DNA from: a virus
Length of the DNA: 43,170 bases
Virus record (IMG/VR): IMGVR_UViG_3300028800_000024
Coordinates: 1 to 43,170 of that record
Strand: one strand, 5' to 3'
Below, in pieces: positions 22,134-27,674 of the stretch. The notes below the pieces were generated by a model. It searched no databases, had not been told where the DNA came from, and saw nothing but the letters and a program-made list of their open reading frames with translations. The position numbers and the translations under genes are program-made. Within the stretch, counting starts at the first letter, position 1. Each line of letters starts with the position of its first letter.

Positions 22134-22472
22134 ATGAAAACATTAAACATTTCGGACGACACATATGAGCTGATAAAAGACCAGTTGGGCGTGGGAGAAA
22201 AAATGGACGTGTCAAAGATGGAGGATTTTATCGGCAACAAAGTGTTCATCAGGACGGTTACATATCATTTGACGGGCAAGATAGAGAAAATCGTTGGGCA
22301 GTTTTTGTTGCTTTCATCGGCGGCGTGGATCGCGGACAGTGGAAGATTCATGCAGGCTATAAAAGACGGCGTGCTTAAAGAAGTGGAACCCGTAGGCGAG
22401 GCGTTTGTATCTTTGAACGCAATCGTTGATATGTTCCCGTGGAAACACAAACTTCCAACGGAACAAAAATGA
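22134..22472 (+). CDS. Conserved-looking early phage protein (112 aa)
   Basis: The product has an acidic N-terminus (MKTLNISDDTYELIKDQLGV), a beta-like core (FIRTVTYHLTGKIEKIVGQF) and SSAAWIADSGRFMQAIKDG, then VEPVGEAFVSLNAIVDMFPW. The pattern 'T-x-H-x-x-G...A-W-I-A-D-[ST]-G-R' looks like that of uncharacterised proteins found in several phages, but no function is known. ATG 22134 follows a TATAAA at 22115-22120. The stop overlaps the next start. Confidence 0.65.
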   Translation: MKTLNISDDTYELIKDQLGVGEKMDVSKMEDFIGNKVFIRTVTYHLTGKIEKIVGQFLLLSSAAWIADSGRFMQAIKDGVLKEVEPVGEAFVSLNAIVDMFPWKHKLPTEQK

Positions 22473-22525
22473 TGAATCGTGCTGAAAAAGGAAAAGCCCT
22501 AGAAGAATATATCGCGCAAAAATGA
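22469..22525 (+). CDS. Micro-ORF (18 aa)
   Basis: The peptide MMNRAEKGKALEEYIAQK is joined by ATGA to the gene before and after. A coupling or leader function is possible. It shares size and basic K-x-K-A motif with the micro-ORF at 21902. Confidence 0.4.
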   Translation: MMNRAEKGKALEEYIAQK

Positions 22526-22665
22526 GCGACGTATCAAGATATGAAGTTGCTGGCATGGCTTCAAGGGTTGCTGAAGAGTACAACCGATTGCACTGGTGGC
22601 AGTTCAAGAAAAAACGACTTTTTGAGGAAATAATAATCTGGTGCTATAAGACGATAACAAGATGA
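22522..22665 (+). CDS. Small basic protein (47 aa)
   Basis: The product has a helical N-terminus (MSDVSRYEVAGMASRVAEEY) and an aromatic basic segment (LHWWQFKKKRLFEEIIIWCY). ATGA overlaps on both sides show operon coupling. Function unknown. Confidence 0.5.
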   Translation: MSDVSRYEVAGMASRVAEEYNRLHWWQFKKKRLFEEIIIWCYKTITR

Positions 22666-22886
22666 ACGATAAAGAATATATAGAATTATTTAATCCCCCT
22701 CTGAAGAAGAAAGCTAAAAAACCGCGCTGGCCCGATTATAAGTTAGTGAAACCGCCGGAAGGGATTATTACATTCGGCACTTCCTTATTTTTGAGAAAAG
22801 ACGGCATGGCGTTGAGAGTATTATTTCCGGCGGGGCAAGCGGTAACATTCGCGCCGATGGATGAAGAAAAATCTAAACTTACATGA
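22662..22886 (+). CDS. Small early protein (74 aa)
   Basis: The product is Lys/Pro-rich at the N-terminus (LFNPPLKKKAKKPRWPDYKL) and beta-like after it (GIITFGTSLFLRKDGMALRV). It overlaps its neighbours by ATGA. No family recognised. Confidence 0.55.
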   Translation: MNDKEYIELFNPPLKKKAKKPRWPDYKLVKPPEGIITFGTSLFLRKDGMALRVLFPAGQAVTFAPMDEEKSKLT

Positions 22887-23044
22887 AACCCAAATCCTAT
22901 TACGCCGCGCTCGGAAGAAAAAGCTGGGCGGCAAGGAAGAAGAACGGTAACAAGGCCATGAAAGCTCTTAGAGCTAAGGTGAAGCACCCCCATATAGGGA
23001 AACAGGACGCGAAAACTGGACGGTTCGTGAAGGTTGTTGTTTGA
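22883..23044 (+). CDS. Small very basic protein (53 aa)
   Basis: The product is rich in Lys and Arg (YYAALGRKSWAARKKNGNKA; MKALRAKVKHPHIGKQDAKT), consistent with nucleic-acid binding. Start overlaps the previous stop (ATGA). The operon ends here before a promoter and a perfect DnaA box at 23050. Function unknown. Confidence 0.55.
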   Translation: MKPKSYYAALGRKSWAARKKNGNKAMKALRAKVKHPHIGKQDAKTGRFVKVVV

Positions 23045-23049
23045 TAATC

Positions 23050-23058
23050 TTATCCACA
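23050..23058 (+). promoter_or_regulatory. Perfect DnaA-box sequence
   Basis: TTATCCACA matches the bacterial DnaA-box consensus. It lies 8 nt upstream of the promoter at 23067. A second ATCCACA (23072-23078) overlaps the end of the -35 hexamer and the start of the spacer. It could be a replication or transcription control site. Confidence 0.4.
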
Positions 23059-23066
23059 AGGGGCAC

Positions 23067-23095
23067 TTGCAATCCACAACGAACGGGATTATACT
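23067..23095 (+). promoter_or_regulatory. Sigma70-like promoter, operator family member
   Basis: TTGCAA (23067-23072), a 17-nt spacer and TATACT (23090-23095). TTGCAATCCACAACGAACGG is nearly identical to the minus-strand promoter at 7136 (TTGCAATCCCCCACGAACGG). Transcription would start near 23102, giving a ~33-nt leader for the gene at 23135. Confidence 0.65.
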
Positions 23096-23134
23096 GGTTA
23101 GGTAGTAAAGGCCGAAACAAATTAAACAAAACCA

Positions 23135-23290
23135 ATGAACGAAAATACCGAAAGAGAAACTGCGGAGTGCAGTATTTGCCACGAACCATTTGAGCGAGAA
23201 GTGAATAATCCTGAAGGTAGGTTAATTTCATGTCCAGCTCATAGTTTTGGAGAAGTAAGAGCTGAAGATTATCCTCTAGAACCAAAATAA
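23135..23290 (+). CDS. Small zinc-finger-like protein (51 aa)
   Basis: The product has ECSICHEPFE and LISCPAHSFG, giving a CxxC...CxxH zinc site, and is otherwise acidic. The stop is followed by C and the next ATG (TAA-C-ATG), a junction repeated several times here. Function unknown. Confidence 0.6.
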   Translation: MNENTERETAECSICHEPFEREVNNPEGRLISCPAHSFGEVRAEDYPLEPK

Positions 23291-23291
23291 C

Positions 23292-23408
23292 ATGACAGAT
23301 TATTCAAACGAGTTTACCAACCAATTCAAAGAAAAAACTTGGCAGAAGATTGCAGTTAGTTTCCTGTTCATCCTTACCGTGTTGGTCGTAATCTTCGGGG
23401 TACTCTAA
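23292..23408 (+). CDS. Single-pass small membrane protein (38 aa)
   Basis: A polar N-terminus (MTDYSNEFTNQFKEKTWQKI) is followed by a hydrophobic C-terminal segment (AVSFLFILTVLVVIFGVL), giving a tail-anchored topology. Joined to the previous gene by TAA-C-ATG. Function unknown. Confidence 0.5.
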   Translation: MTDYSNEFTNQFKEKTWQKIAVSFLFILTVLVVIFGVL

Positions 23409-23412
23409 AACA

Positions 23413-23650
23413 ATGATAATCTCAACAAAATGGTCTTGTGAGCTGTGCGGCAAAAGTAGTGGACACTCCCTATGCCGTGCGCGATCAGGTGGTCGTGATG
23501 AACGGTGAGAACGATAGGGCATACACTTATGTGTGCGTAAAGTGTATCAAGGGCGTGGCAGAAGCATTAGATGACCTTTTCCCAAACAATAAGTATGCGG
23601 TGCGGGCGCGGGATCAGGCAAAAGCGTATGAGAAGTTTGCGGTAAAATAA
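23413..23650 (+). pseudogene. Small zinc-finger gene apparently split by a +1 frameshift
   Basis: ATG 23413 opens MIISTKWSCELCGKSSG and runs out of frame after 32 codons. The overlapping +1 frame from about 23453 encodes VVDTPYAVRDQVVVMNGEND with VCVKCIKGVAEALDDLF to 23650. Skipping one A in AAAA (23449-23452) would join CELC and CVKC into one four-Cys zinc protein. A sequencing or assembly indel, a true mutation or a programmed shift could explain it. A GTG start at 23438 giving 70 residues is the alternative intact reading. Confidence 0.45.
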
Positions 23651-23722
23651 ATGTGGGACGCGCCCGTCCCTCGCGGAGATTGCGGCGTCGCACGTCTCCA
23701 ACAGGGACGAGCATAAAATACA
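23651..23722 (+). promoter_or_regulatory. GC-rich hairpin leader before the 251-aa gene
   Basis: GGGACG/CGTCCC (4-nt loop) lies near 23656-23671. It is followed by GGAGA...TCTCC enclosing TGCG/CGCA near 23677-23701. A 21-codon frame (MWDAPVPRGDCGVARLQQGR) also covers it. The hairpins suggest a regulatory leader for the repeat-bearing gene. The peptide may be incidental. Confidence 0.35.
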
Positions 23723-24478
23723 ATGACAATCAAAAAAGCAAAACCAATATATTTATGGAAAAGTATGCAAGCCGGAATGAAATCCGCGCATGGAAAAGTA
23801 GCATGGAAGAAAGGAGTGTGGCAAAAGAAATCAGACATAGCTATTTGTAAACGCGGCTTTCACGCTTCCGAGCAACCCGTTCACGCAATGGGATATGTGA
23901 ACTGCGAAGTATTAGCGAAGGTTGAAGTCAAAGGTAAGTCAATCGTGCAGAGTGATAAGCAATGCTGGTCAGAAATGCGGATCGTGGAAACCTTTGAATG
24001 GACTAAGGAAGATTCAGTGCGGTTAGCTGTCTATGCGGCAGAACTGGTGATAGATATTTATGAAAAGAAATATCCCAAAGATGATAGGCCAAGAAAGGCG
24101 ATTGAGGCGGCAAAGAAGTGGTTGAAAGAACCGAATGATAAAACCTCCGCCTCCGCCGCCTCCGCCGCCGCCTACGCCTCCGCCGCCGCCTCCGCCGCCT
24201 CCGCCGCCGCCTACGCCTCCGCCGCCGCCTACGCCGCCTACGCCTACGCCGCCTACGCCTCCGCCGCCGCCTACGCCGCCTGCGCCGCCGCCTCCACCAC
24301 CAGCCACAGCACCCGCCGCGCCGCCTACGCCGCCGCCAACGCCTCCGCCGCCGCCTCCGCCGCCTCCGCCGCCGCCAACGCCTCCGCCGCCTCCGCCGCC
24401 AACGAAATAAGAGAAAAGTGTAATAAGTTTGTGCTAAAACTAATCTCAAAAAATGACATTAACCTACGAAAAGTGTAA
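23723..24478 (+). CDS. Phage protein with Cys-Gly-His N-terminal domain and Ala-rich repeat (putative Imm5-like type)
   Basis: The 251-residue product has an N-terminal domain with ICKRGFHASEQPVHAMGYVN (the 'C-x-x-G-x-H-A' motif) and VEVKGKSIVQSDKQCW. A bridging helix follows (DSVRLAVYAAELVIDIYEKK YPKDDRPRKAIEAAKKWLKE in two parts), then about 90 residues of Ala/Ser/Tyr repeat (ASAASAAAYASAAASAASAA), and it closes with EKCNKFVLKLIS. This layout of a 'DDRPRKAIEAA' helix leading into (A-Y-A-A)n repeats resembles phage proteins annotated as putative immunity (Imm5-like) repeats. The repeats are probably helical. The actual role in phages is not established. Confidence 0.6.
   Translation: MTIKKAKPIYLWKSMQAGMKSAHGKVAWKKGVWQKKSDIAICKRGFHASEQPVHAMGYVNCEVLAKVEVKGKSIVQSDKQCWSEMRIVETFEWTKEDSVRLAVYAAELVIDIYEKKYPKDDRPRKAIEAAKKWLKEPNDKTSASAASAAAYASAAASAASAAAYASAAAYAAYAYAAYASAAAYAACAAASTTSHSTRRAAYAAANASAAASAASAAANASAASAANEIREKCNKFVLKLISKNDINLRKV
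24145..24410. repeat. GCC-rich trinucleotide-type repeat (Ala/Ser/Tyr codons)
   Basis: The stretch is built from GCC, TCC and TAC codons in variable order. All six frames are largely open, producing spurious Pro-, Gly- and Arg-rich frames. Only the plus-strand Ala frame is continuous with a folded domain on both sides. Confidence 0.9.
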
Positions 24479-24626
24479 TAGTCAGGAAGAAGTAAGAAAG
24501 CATATCCAAGAATGTGAAGGACGGCATACACAGCAAGCGATTTATTCCACCTTCCATGATTGTTTGACGCAGATATGCTATGGATGTAAAAAGGTTCGCA
24601 GTACACTACAAATGAACGAAAACTAA
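24453..24626 (+). CDS. Small Cys/His protein (57 aa)
   Basis: The product has five cysteines and four histidines (EKCNSQEEVRKHIQECEGRH; FHDCLTQICYGCKKVRS), likely binding zinc through CxxC plus other Cys/His. It starts within the end of the 251-residue gene and its stop is joined to the next ATG by TAA-C-ATG. Function unknown. Confidence 0.55.
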   Translation: MTLTYEKCNSQEEVRKHIQECEGRHTQQAIYSTFHDCLTQICYGCKKVRSTLQMNEN

Positions 24627-24627
24627 C

Positions 24628-24780
24628 ATGAAACAATTATCAAAGAAACAAATGGCGGCGATAGATGAACTCTACGCGCCGGAGAGAGCACCAGAAGATG
24701 ACCCTGCTAGTGAAGTATACCGTGATAACTTCAACGCGGCGCAGGAAGACCAGCACCAGTATGATAGCCAAAACGAATAA
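24628..24780 (+). CDS. Small acidic protein (50 aa)
   Basis: The sequence is helical and acidic (MKQLSKKQMAAIDELYAPER; NFNAAQEDQHQYDSQNE). TAA-C-ATG junctions flank it on both sides, which supports it as a real gene despite its size. Function unknown. Confidence 0.5.
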   Translation: MKQLSKKQMAAIDELYAPERAPEDDPASEVYRDNFNAAQEDQHQYDSQNE

Positions 24781-24781
24781 C

Positions 24782-25045
24782 ATGAAAATAGTAGATAAAC
24801 AATTCATAGAAAGCTTACACGTCGCCGCAAACTATCGTCCTAATCCAGTAAGAGAGGAAGCTGCGAAAATGGCTATTGGCGAATCACTCTTTATTTCCAA
24901 AGAAGAATGGGCACAGATGGGGTTCAAGAGCGATCCAGCCAATCTCCTTACGAGCGGAACGTATCAGCCAAGAGCAAAGATGTTCGGATGGAGATTTAGT
25001 ATTAAAACGGCTGTTGAAGGATGGGTAATCACACGAACAAAATGA
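24782..25045 (+). CDS. Early protein of unknown function (87 aa)
   Basis: ATG 24782 follows the previous stop by 1 nt. The protein has a helical N-terminus (MKIVDKQFIESLHVAANYRP), FISKEEWAQMGFKSDPANLL and a basic end (MFGWRFSIKTAVEGWVITRT). The stop overlaps the next start (ATGA). No family recognised. Confidence 0.6.
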   Translation: MKIVDKQFIESLHVAANYRPNPVREEAAKMAIGESLFISKEEWAQMGFKSDPANLLTSGTYQPRAKMFGWRFSIKTAVEGWVITRTK

Positions 25046-25347
25046 AAACTAAGAAAACAAACAAAACATTAAAGGTATCAGGTAAGTTACAGTTGATCGC
25101 GCCGGAACCGATGGTGAAGGTTACACGGTCATTTACCTATCCCGTATCTATGGGACAGTACATGGGTAATATGGACTTCTTTGCATCTCAGACGGCGGAA
25201 TGTAAGCCAGCCGACGCGGAAAAAGTGAGCGCGGCACTGTATGAGTTCGTAAAAAATGAGGTTCTAAAATCCGTCAATCAGTTCAAAGCGTTAGACAACA
25301 AAAAGGTCGCGGATGTTTCCAAAGAATCAGCTGAACTGGACTCATAA
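25042..25347 (+). CDS. Early protein of unknown function (101 aa)
   Basis: The product starts with a basic segment (MKTKKTNKTLKVSGKLQLIA), then TRSFTYPVSMGQYMGNMDFF and a helical C-terminus (FVKNEVLKSVNQFKALDNKK). Start overlaps the upstream stop (ATGA). Joined to the next gene by TAA-C-ATG. Function unknown. Confidence 0.6.
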   Translation: MKTKKTNKTLKVSGKLQLIAPEPMVKVTRSFTYPVSMGQYMGNMDFFASQTAECKPADAEKVSAALYEFVKNEVLKSVNQFKALDNKKVADVSKESAELDS

Positions 25348-25348
25348 C

Positions 25349-25498
25349 ATGGACGACATAGCAGAAATAGAAGCGTTCAATAGTGGCATAGACGCGGCGA
25401 TAGAAGTAGTATCGGGCGAGCTATGGAACGACTGCCGTTGCCCCATGTGCGAACGGATGAGGGAGATAATCTTTGACCTTAAACAATTAAAAAAATGA
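25349..25498 (+). CDS. Small acidic CxxC protein (49 aa)
   Basis: The product begins MDDIAEIEAFNSGIDAAIEV and carries DCRCPMCERMRE, a possible half zinc site. It is linked by TAA-C-ATG upstream and by ATGA downstream. Function unknown. Confidence 0.55.
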   Translation: MDDIAEIEAFNSGIDAAIEVVSGELWNDCRCPMCERMREIIFDLKQLKK

Positions 25499-25938
25499 TA
25501 ACAAAAATAACCATTGACCGCGTGTTCTTTTCCTCCCAGCCGAAAGCAGGTGGACTTCCCTACACGGACAAGTTTTCCGGCAAGCCAAAGAAGTTGGTAA
25601 CCCTGTATTCTTCCCAGCTTCCAAAGGACGTAAAGTCAGTAAGTTGTTTCGCGGTGGAAGGATCGCCCCTGTGGGACTGGAAAGAAAAGCAGGAAGTGGT
25701 CATAGAGATAACAAAAAACGGGGAGTGGCACAATTTCAAACCAGCTTCAGAGGGAATGTTACAGCTCATGAAGCTAGAGGAACGCGTAGCCAAGCTGGAA
25801 GACCAGATGCTTGGCGTGACCCGTGAGCAACGCGAGGTGAGAGGCGTGGGAATAAGCGTGAAGCCAAAGAAACAGCTCACGGAGGATGAGGAGATAGAAA
25901 GGTTGAATAAGGAGATGAACGGACTCCCTCCACTGTAA
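25495..25938 (+). CDS. Possible single-stranded-DNA/OB-like or early regulatory protein (147 aa)
   Basis: The N-terminal half is beta-rich (MITKITIDRVFFSSQPKAGG; KKLVTLYSSQLPKDVKSVSC; KQEVVIEITKNGEWHNFKPA), compatible with an OB-like fold binding a ligand or DNA. It is followed by a coiled-coil segment (LMKLEERVAKLEDQMLGVTR) and an acidic tail (QLTEDEEIERLNKEMNG). Beta domain plus acidic tail recalls small phage DNA-binding proteins, but no diagnostic motif is present. Coupled at both ends by overlaps. Confidence 0.55.
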   Translation: MITKITIDRVFFSSQPKAGGLPYTDKFSGKPKKLVTLYSSQLPKDVKSVSCFAVEGSPLWDWKEKQEVVIEITKNGEWHNFKPASEGMLQLMKLEERVAKLEDQMLGVTREQREVRGVGISVKPKKQLTEDEEIERLNKEMNGLPPL

Positions 25939-26285
25939 TGGCTGAAAGCATCCGCGATCTGTGCGACAAAAAAATAATCCTGTTCCGTGACTTGGACTCT
26001 CTCGGCCCGGAGCAGGTCGCGCAGGAAGTCGTGGAGTTATCATCACTTTGGGCTTCTATTCAGAAGGAGCTGATCGCACGCGAAATGGTGTATAATGTAC
26101 TTATGCGGGACTTGATAATTGAGCATAAAACCGCCGCTAAAGCTAACGTTTTTGGGAAGGCTAGTATCGCTTACGAGGAGTTTTTAACCGCGACGGCATA
26201 CAGCAAGTCAATCCAGGAACTTATCAGGACGGGAAAAAAGTTCGTGTCGTTGAATGAAAGCGTGATGAGGGAATCAAAATACTGA
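25938..26285 (+). CDS. Helical early protein (115 aa)
   Basis: The product is almost wholly alpha-helical (LDSLGPEQVAQEVVELSSLW; YEEFLTATAYSKSIQELIRT) with one N-terminal Cys. Start overlaps the previous stop (TAATG). An internal TATAAT (26091-26096) lies 6 nt before an in-frame ATG at 26103 (Met56), a possible internal start for a shorter form. Function unknown. Confidence 0.6.
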   Translation: MAESIRDLCDKKIILFRDLDSLGPEQVAQEVVELSSLWASIQKELIAREMVYNVLMRDLIIEHKTAAKANVFGKASIAYEEFLTATAYSKSIQELIRTGKKFVSLNESVMRESKY

Positions 26286-26286
26286 A

Positions 26287-26556
26287 ATGTCGCTCAAATC
26301 TTCACTTCAAAAGTTAATCTCCCAGAAAGGGTATATGTCCATAGATGAGGTGGAAGTGTACTGCAAGGCGAATAAGTACAAGCTAAGCAACGCAGAACGC
26401 CGCCTACGGCCTTCAGAAAGCCCCATGATCGCCGCAGTAGAGGAAAAAGGATATATTGTGGGCTATCGTACCAAGCGTCCAGTCATCACCCTCCCTCCTG
26501 CCTTCAAAGTCGCGCCGCTAGCAAAGCCGGAAATAAACCAACCATTTTTTTCATGA
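26287..26556 (+). CDS. Small winged-helix-like protein (89 aa)
   Basis: The sequence SSLQKLISQKGYMSIDEVEV followed by YCKANKYKLSNAERRLRPSE reads as a helix-turn-helix or wing arrangement ('x-x-v-e-x-y-C-x-x-x-x-y-k-x-s-x-A-E-R-R-L'), similar to small phage and plasmid regulators. The C-terminus is Pro-rich. It may bind DNA. No firm family. The stop overlaps the next start. Confidence 0.55.
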   Translation: MSLKSSLQKLISQKGYMSIDEVEVYCKANKYKLSNAERRLRPSESPMIAAVEEKGYIVGYRTKRPVITLPPAFKVAPLAKPEINQPFFS

Positions 26557-26855
26557 AAGTCTGGCCTATCGTAATTCTTACCATCCTAGCAGTTCTCCTG
26601 ATCGCCGCAGTTCTTTTCGGGCTGGGGTTTTGGTATAGGGCGGCGACGGAACCGAAAGTATTAAATACTTATCTATCGGCATGTGATGAAAAATCAGCAT
26701 ACTTTGACCTAGGAACGTGCATGGGAAGCGAATATGAAGGGAATCCCGGCAATGCGATGTATATTGATTTAACTCTGAGCGGCCCAAAGGTTTATAAAAA
26801 TGACACTTATCCCGCCGCGACGAGCACACAAACCATCACCCCTCATACCAAATGA
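26553..26855 (+). CDS. Membrane-anchored small protein (100 aa)
   Basis: An N-terminal transmembrane helix or signal anchor (VWPIVILTILAVLLIAAVLF) is followed by a polar, probably extracytoplasmic domain with two cysteines (YLSACDEKSAYFDLGTCMGS). Coupled by overlaps to both neighbours. Function unknown. Exclusion or envelope-associated roles are possible. Confidence 0.6.
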   Translation: MKVWPIVILTILAVLLIAAVLFGLGFWYRAATEPKVLNTYLSACDEKSAYFDLGTCMGSEYEGNPGNAMYIDLTLSGPKVYKNDTYPAATSTQTITPHTK

Positions 26856-27139
26856 AAAAGAAAATTATAAAATTAACAATAGACGGCATTGTACCATCCG
26901 CCCCCGCCCCGCGTTGGACACAAGAAGATTTAGAGAGAGTGGCACAAAAAGCGAATGAGATGCAACGTGCAACTGTCGCCGCCTCGCAGGACGATTCCAT
27001 AGCCGCAATGGTGCGTGATTTTTGCGCGGTAGGAACTCATGTGAAAAGCGAAGTGCGCCGGAGATTACTGGAAGCGAAGTCAAAGTGGGAGATAGCCGCA
27101 CGGGAGGATGAACGCCGTTTGCAAAAAGGACGGAAATAG
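26852..27139 (+). CDS. Basic helical early protein (95 aa)
   Basis: The product starts with a beta strand (KKKIIKLTIDGIVPSAPAPR) and continues as helices rich in Arg, Glu and Ala (WTQEDLERVAQKANEMQRAT; VRRRLLEAKSKWEIAAREDE). The gene end contains the -35 box of the groES promoter. Function unknown. Confidence 0.55.
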   Translation: MKKKIIKLTIDGIVPSAPAPRWTQEDLERVAQKANEMQRATVAASQDDSIAAMVRDFCAVGTHVKSEVRRRLLEAKSKWEIAAREDERRLQKGRK

Positions 27140-27147
27140 GGTATGAT
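27119..27147 (+). promoter_or_regulatory. Leaderless promoter for groES-groEL
   Basis: TTGCAA (27119-27124), a 17-nt spacer and TATGAT (27142-27147), then 7 nt to ATG 27155. This supports ATG 27155 over ATG 27143, which lies inside the -10 box, as the groES start. Confidence 0.65.
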
Positions 27148-27154
27148 TAAACCA

Positions 27155-27463
27155 ATGATTCAGCCAGTGAACGGTCACATTTTAATAAGTCCCCTAGAAC
27201 ACAAATCCTATCTTCCAACGGATAAGGGGACATATGAGGAGATAGGTGTGGTTATTGACGCAGCTGATGGTATAACTGAAAAACGGGAATGGAATGGTAA
27301 GGAATATCCCCCCGAACTTTCTAAAGGCGACAAAGTATATTTTGATTCATGGTTGGCAAGTAAGTTTCCCACAGGAGAAGGTGATGAGTATTTCTGGCTC
27401 GTGCCTTTCAAAGACGTAAAGGCTGTTGAAAAACAAAATGGAACCGACACGGTATCAAAATAG
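27155..27463 (+). CDS. groES: Phage co-chaperonin GroES
   Basis: The 102-residue product begins MIQPVNGHILISPLEHKSYL, the usual first strand of GroES (compare M-x-I-x-P-L-x-D-R-V-x-V). It has GTYEEIGVVIDAADG, ELSKGDKVYFDSWLASKF for the 'G-D-x-V-x-F' core strand, and EYFWLVPFKDVKAVE at the end. Length is close to bacterial GroES (about 97). The mobile-loop region lacks the typical GG-I-V-L tripeptide, so pairing is probably specific to the phage GroEL. Both genes lie in one unit behind their own promoter. It would cap the chaperonin ring to fold phage proteins, most likely the capsid. Confidence 0.85.
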   Translation: MIQPVNGHILISPLEHKSYLPTDKGTYEEIGVVIDAADGITEKREWNGKEYPPELSKGDKVYFDSWLASKFPTGEGDEYFWLVPFKDVKAVEKQNGTDTVSK

Positions 27464-27674
27464 CGTGTGCGGGGAGCATAGGGGTTGGCTTCACAAGTGG
27501 ATTCACCTTTCCTATACTCCTAAAGGTGAACTTACGCGGTGTGAGCGGTGCGGAACGAAGATGCATTTTCCGTATGAGATGCCGCGACACATTGTGCTGT
27601 CATACATGATAAGGTCGGTTTTGAGGGCAGACGATCCGCTCTTTTCCCGCGAGTATCCAAATATAAAAATATGA
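27438..27674 (+). CDS. Small zinc-finger-like protein between groES and groEL (78 aa)
   Basis: The product, starting at ATG 27438 inside the end of groES, has SVCGEHRGWLHKWIHL and LTRCERCGTKMHFPYEMPRH, giving CxxH and CxxC pairs for one zinc. The stop overlaps the groEL start (ATGA). Its HKW motif recurs in the gene at 29444. Being translationally locked between groES and groEL, it may be functionally linked to them. Role unknown. Confidence 0.6.
   Translation: MEPTRYQNSVCGEHRGWLHKWIHLSYTPKGELTRCERCGTKMHFPYEMPRHIVLSYMIRSVLRADDPLFSREYPNIKI

Noticed and set aside
24003-24449. Arg-rich, Gly-rich and Pro-rich open frames in the GCC repeat
   Set aside because: All frames of a GC-rich triplet repeat are open. 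Only the plus-strand Ala frame joins folded domains on both sides.
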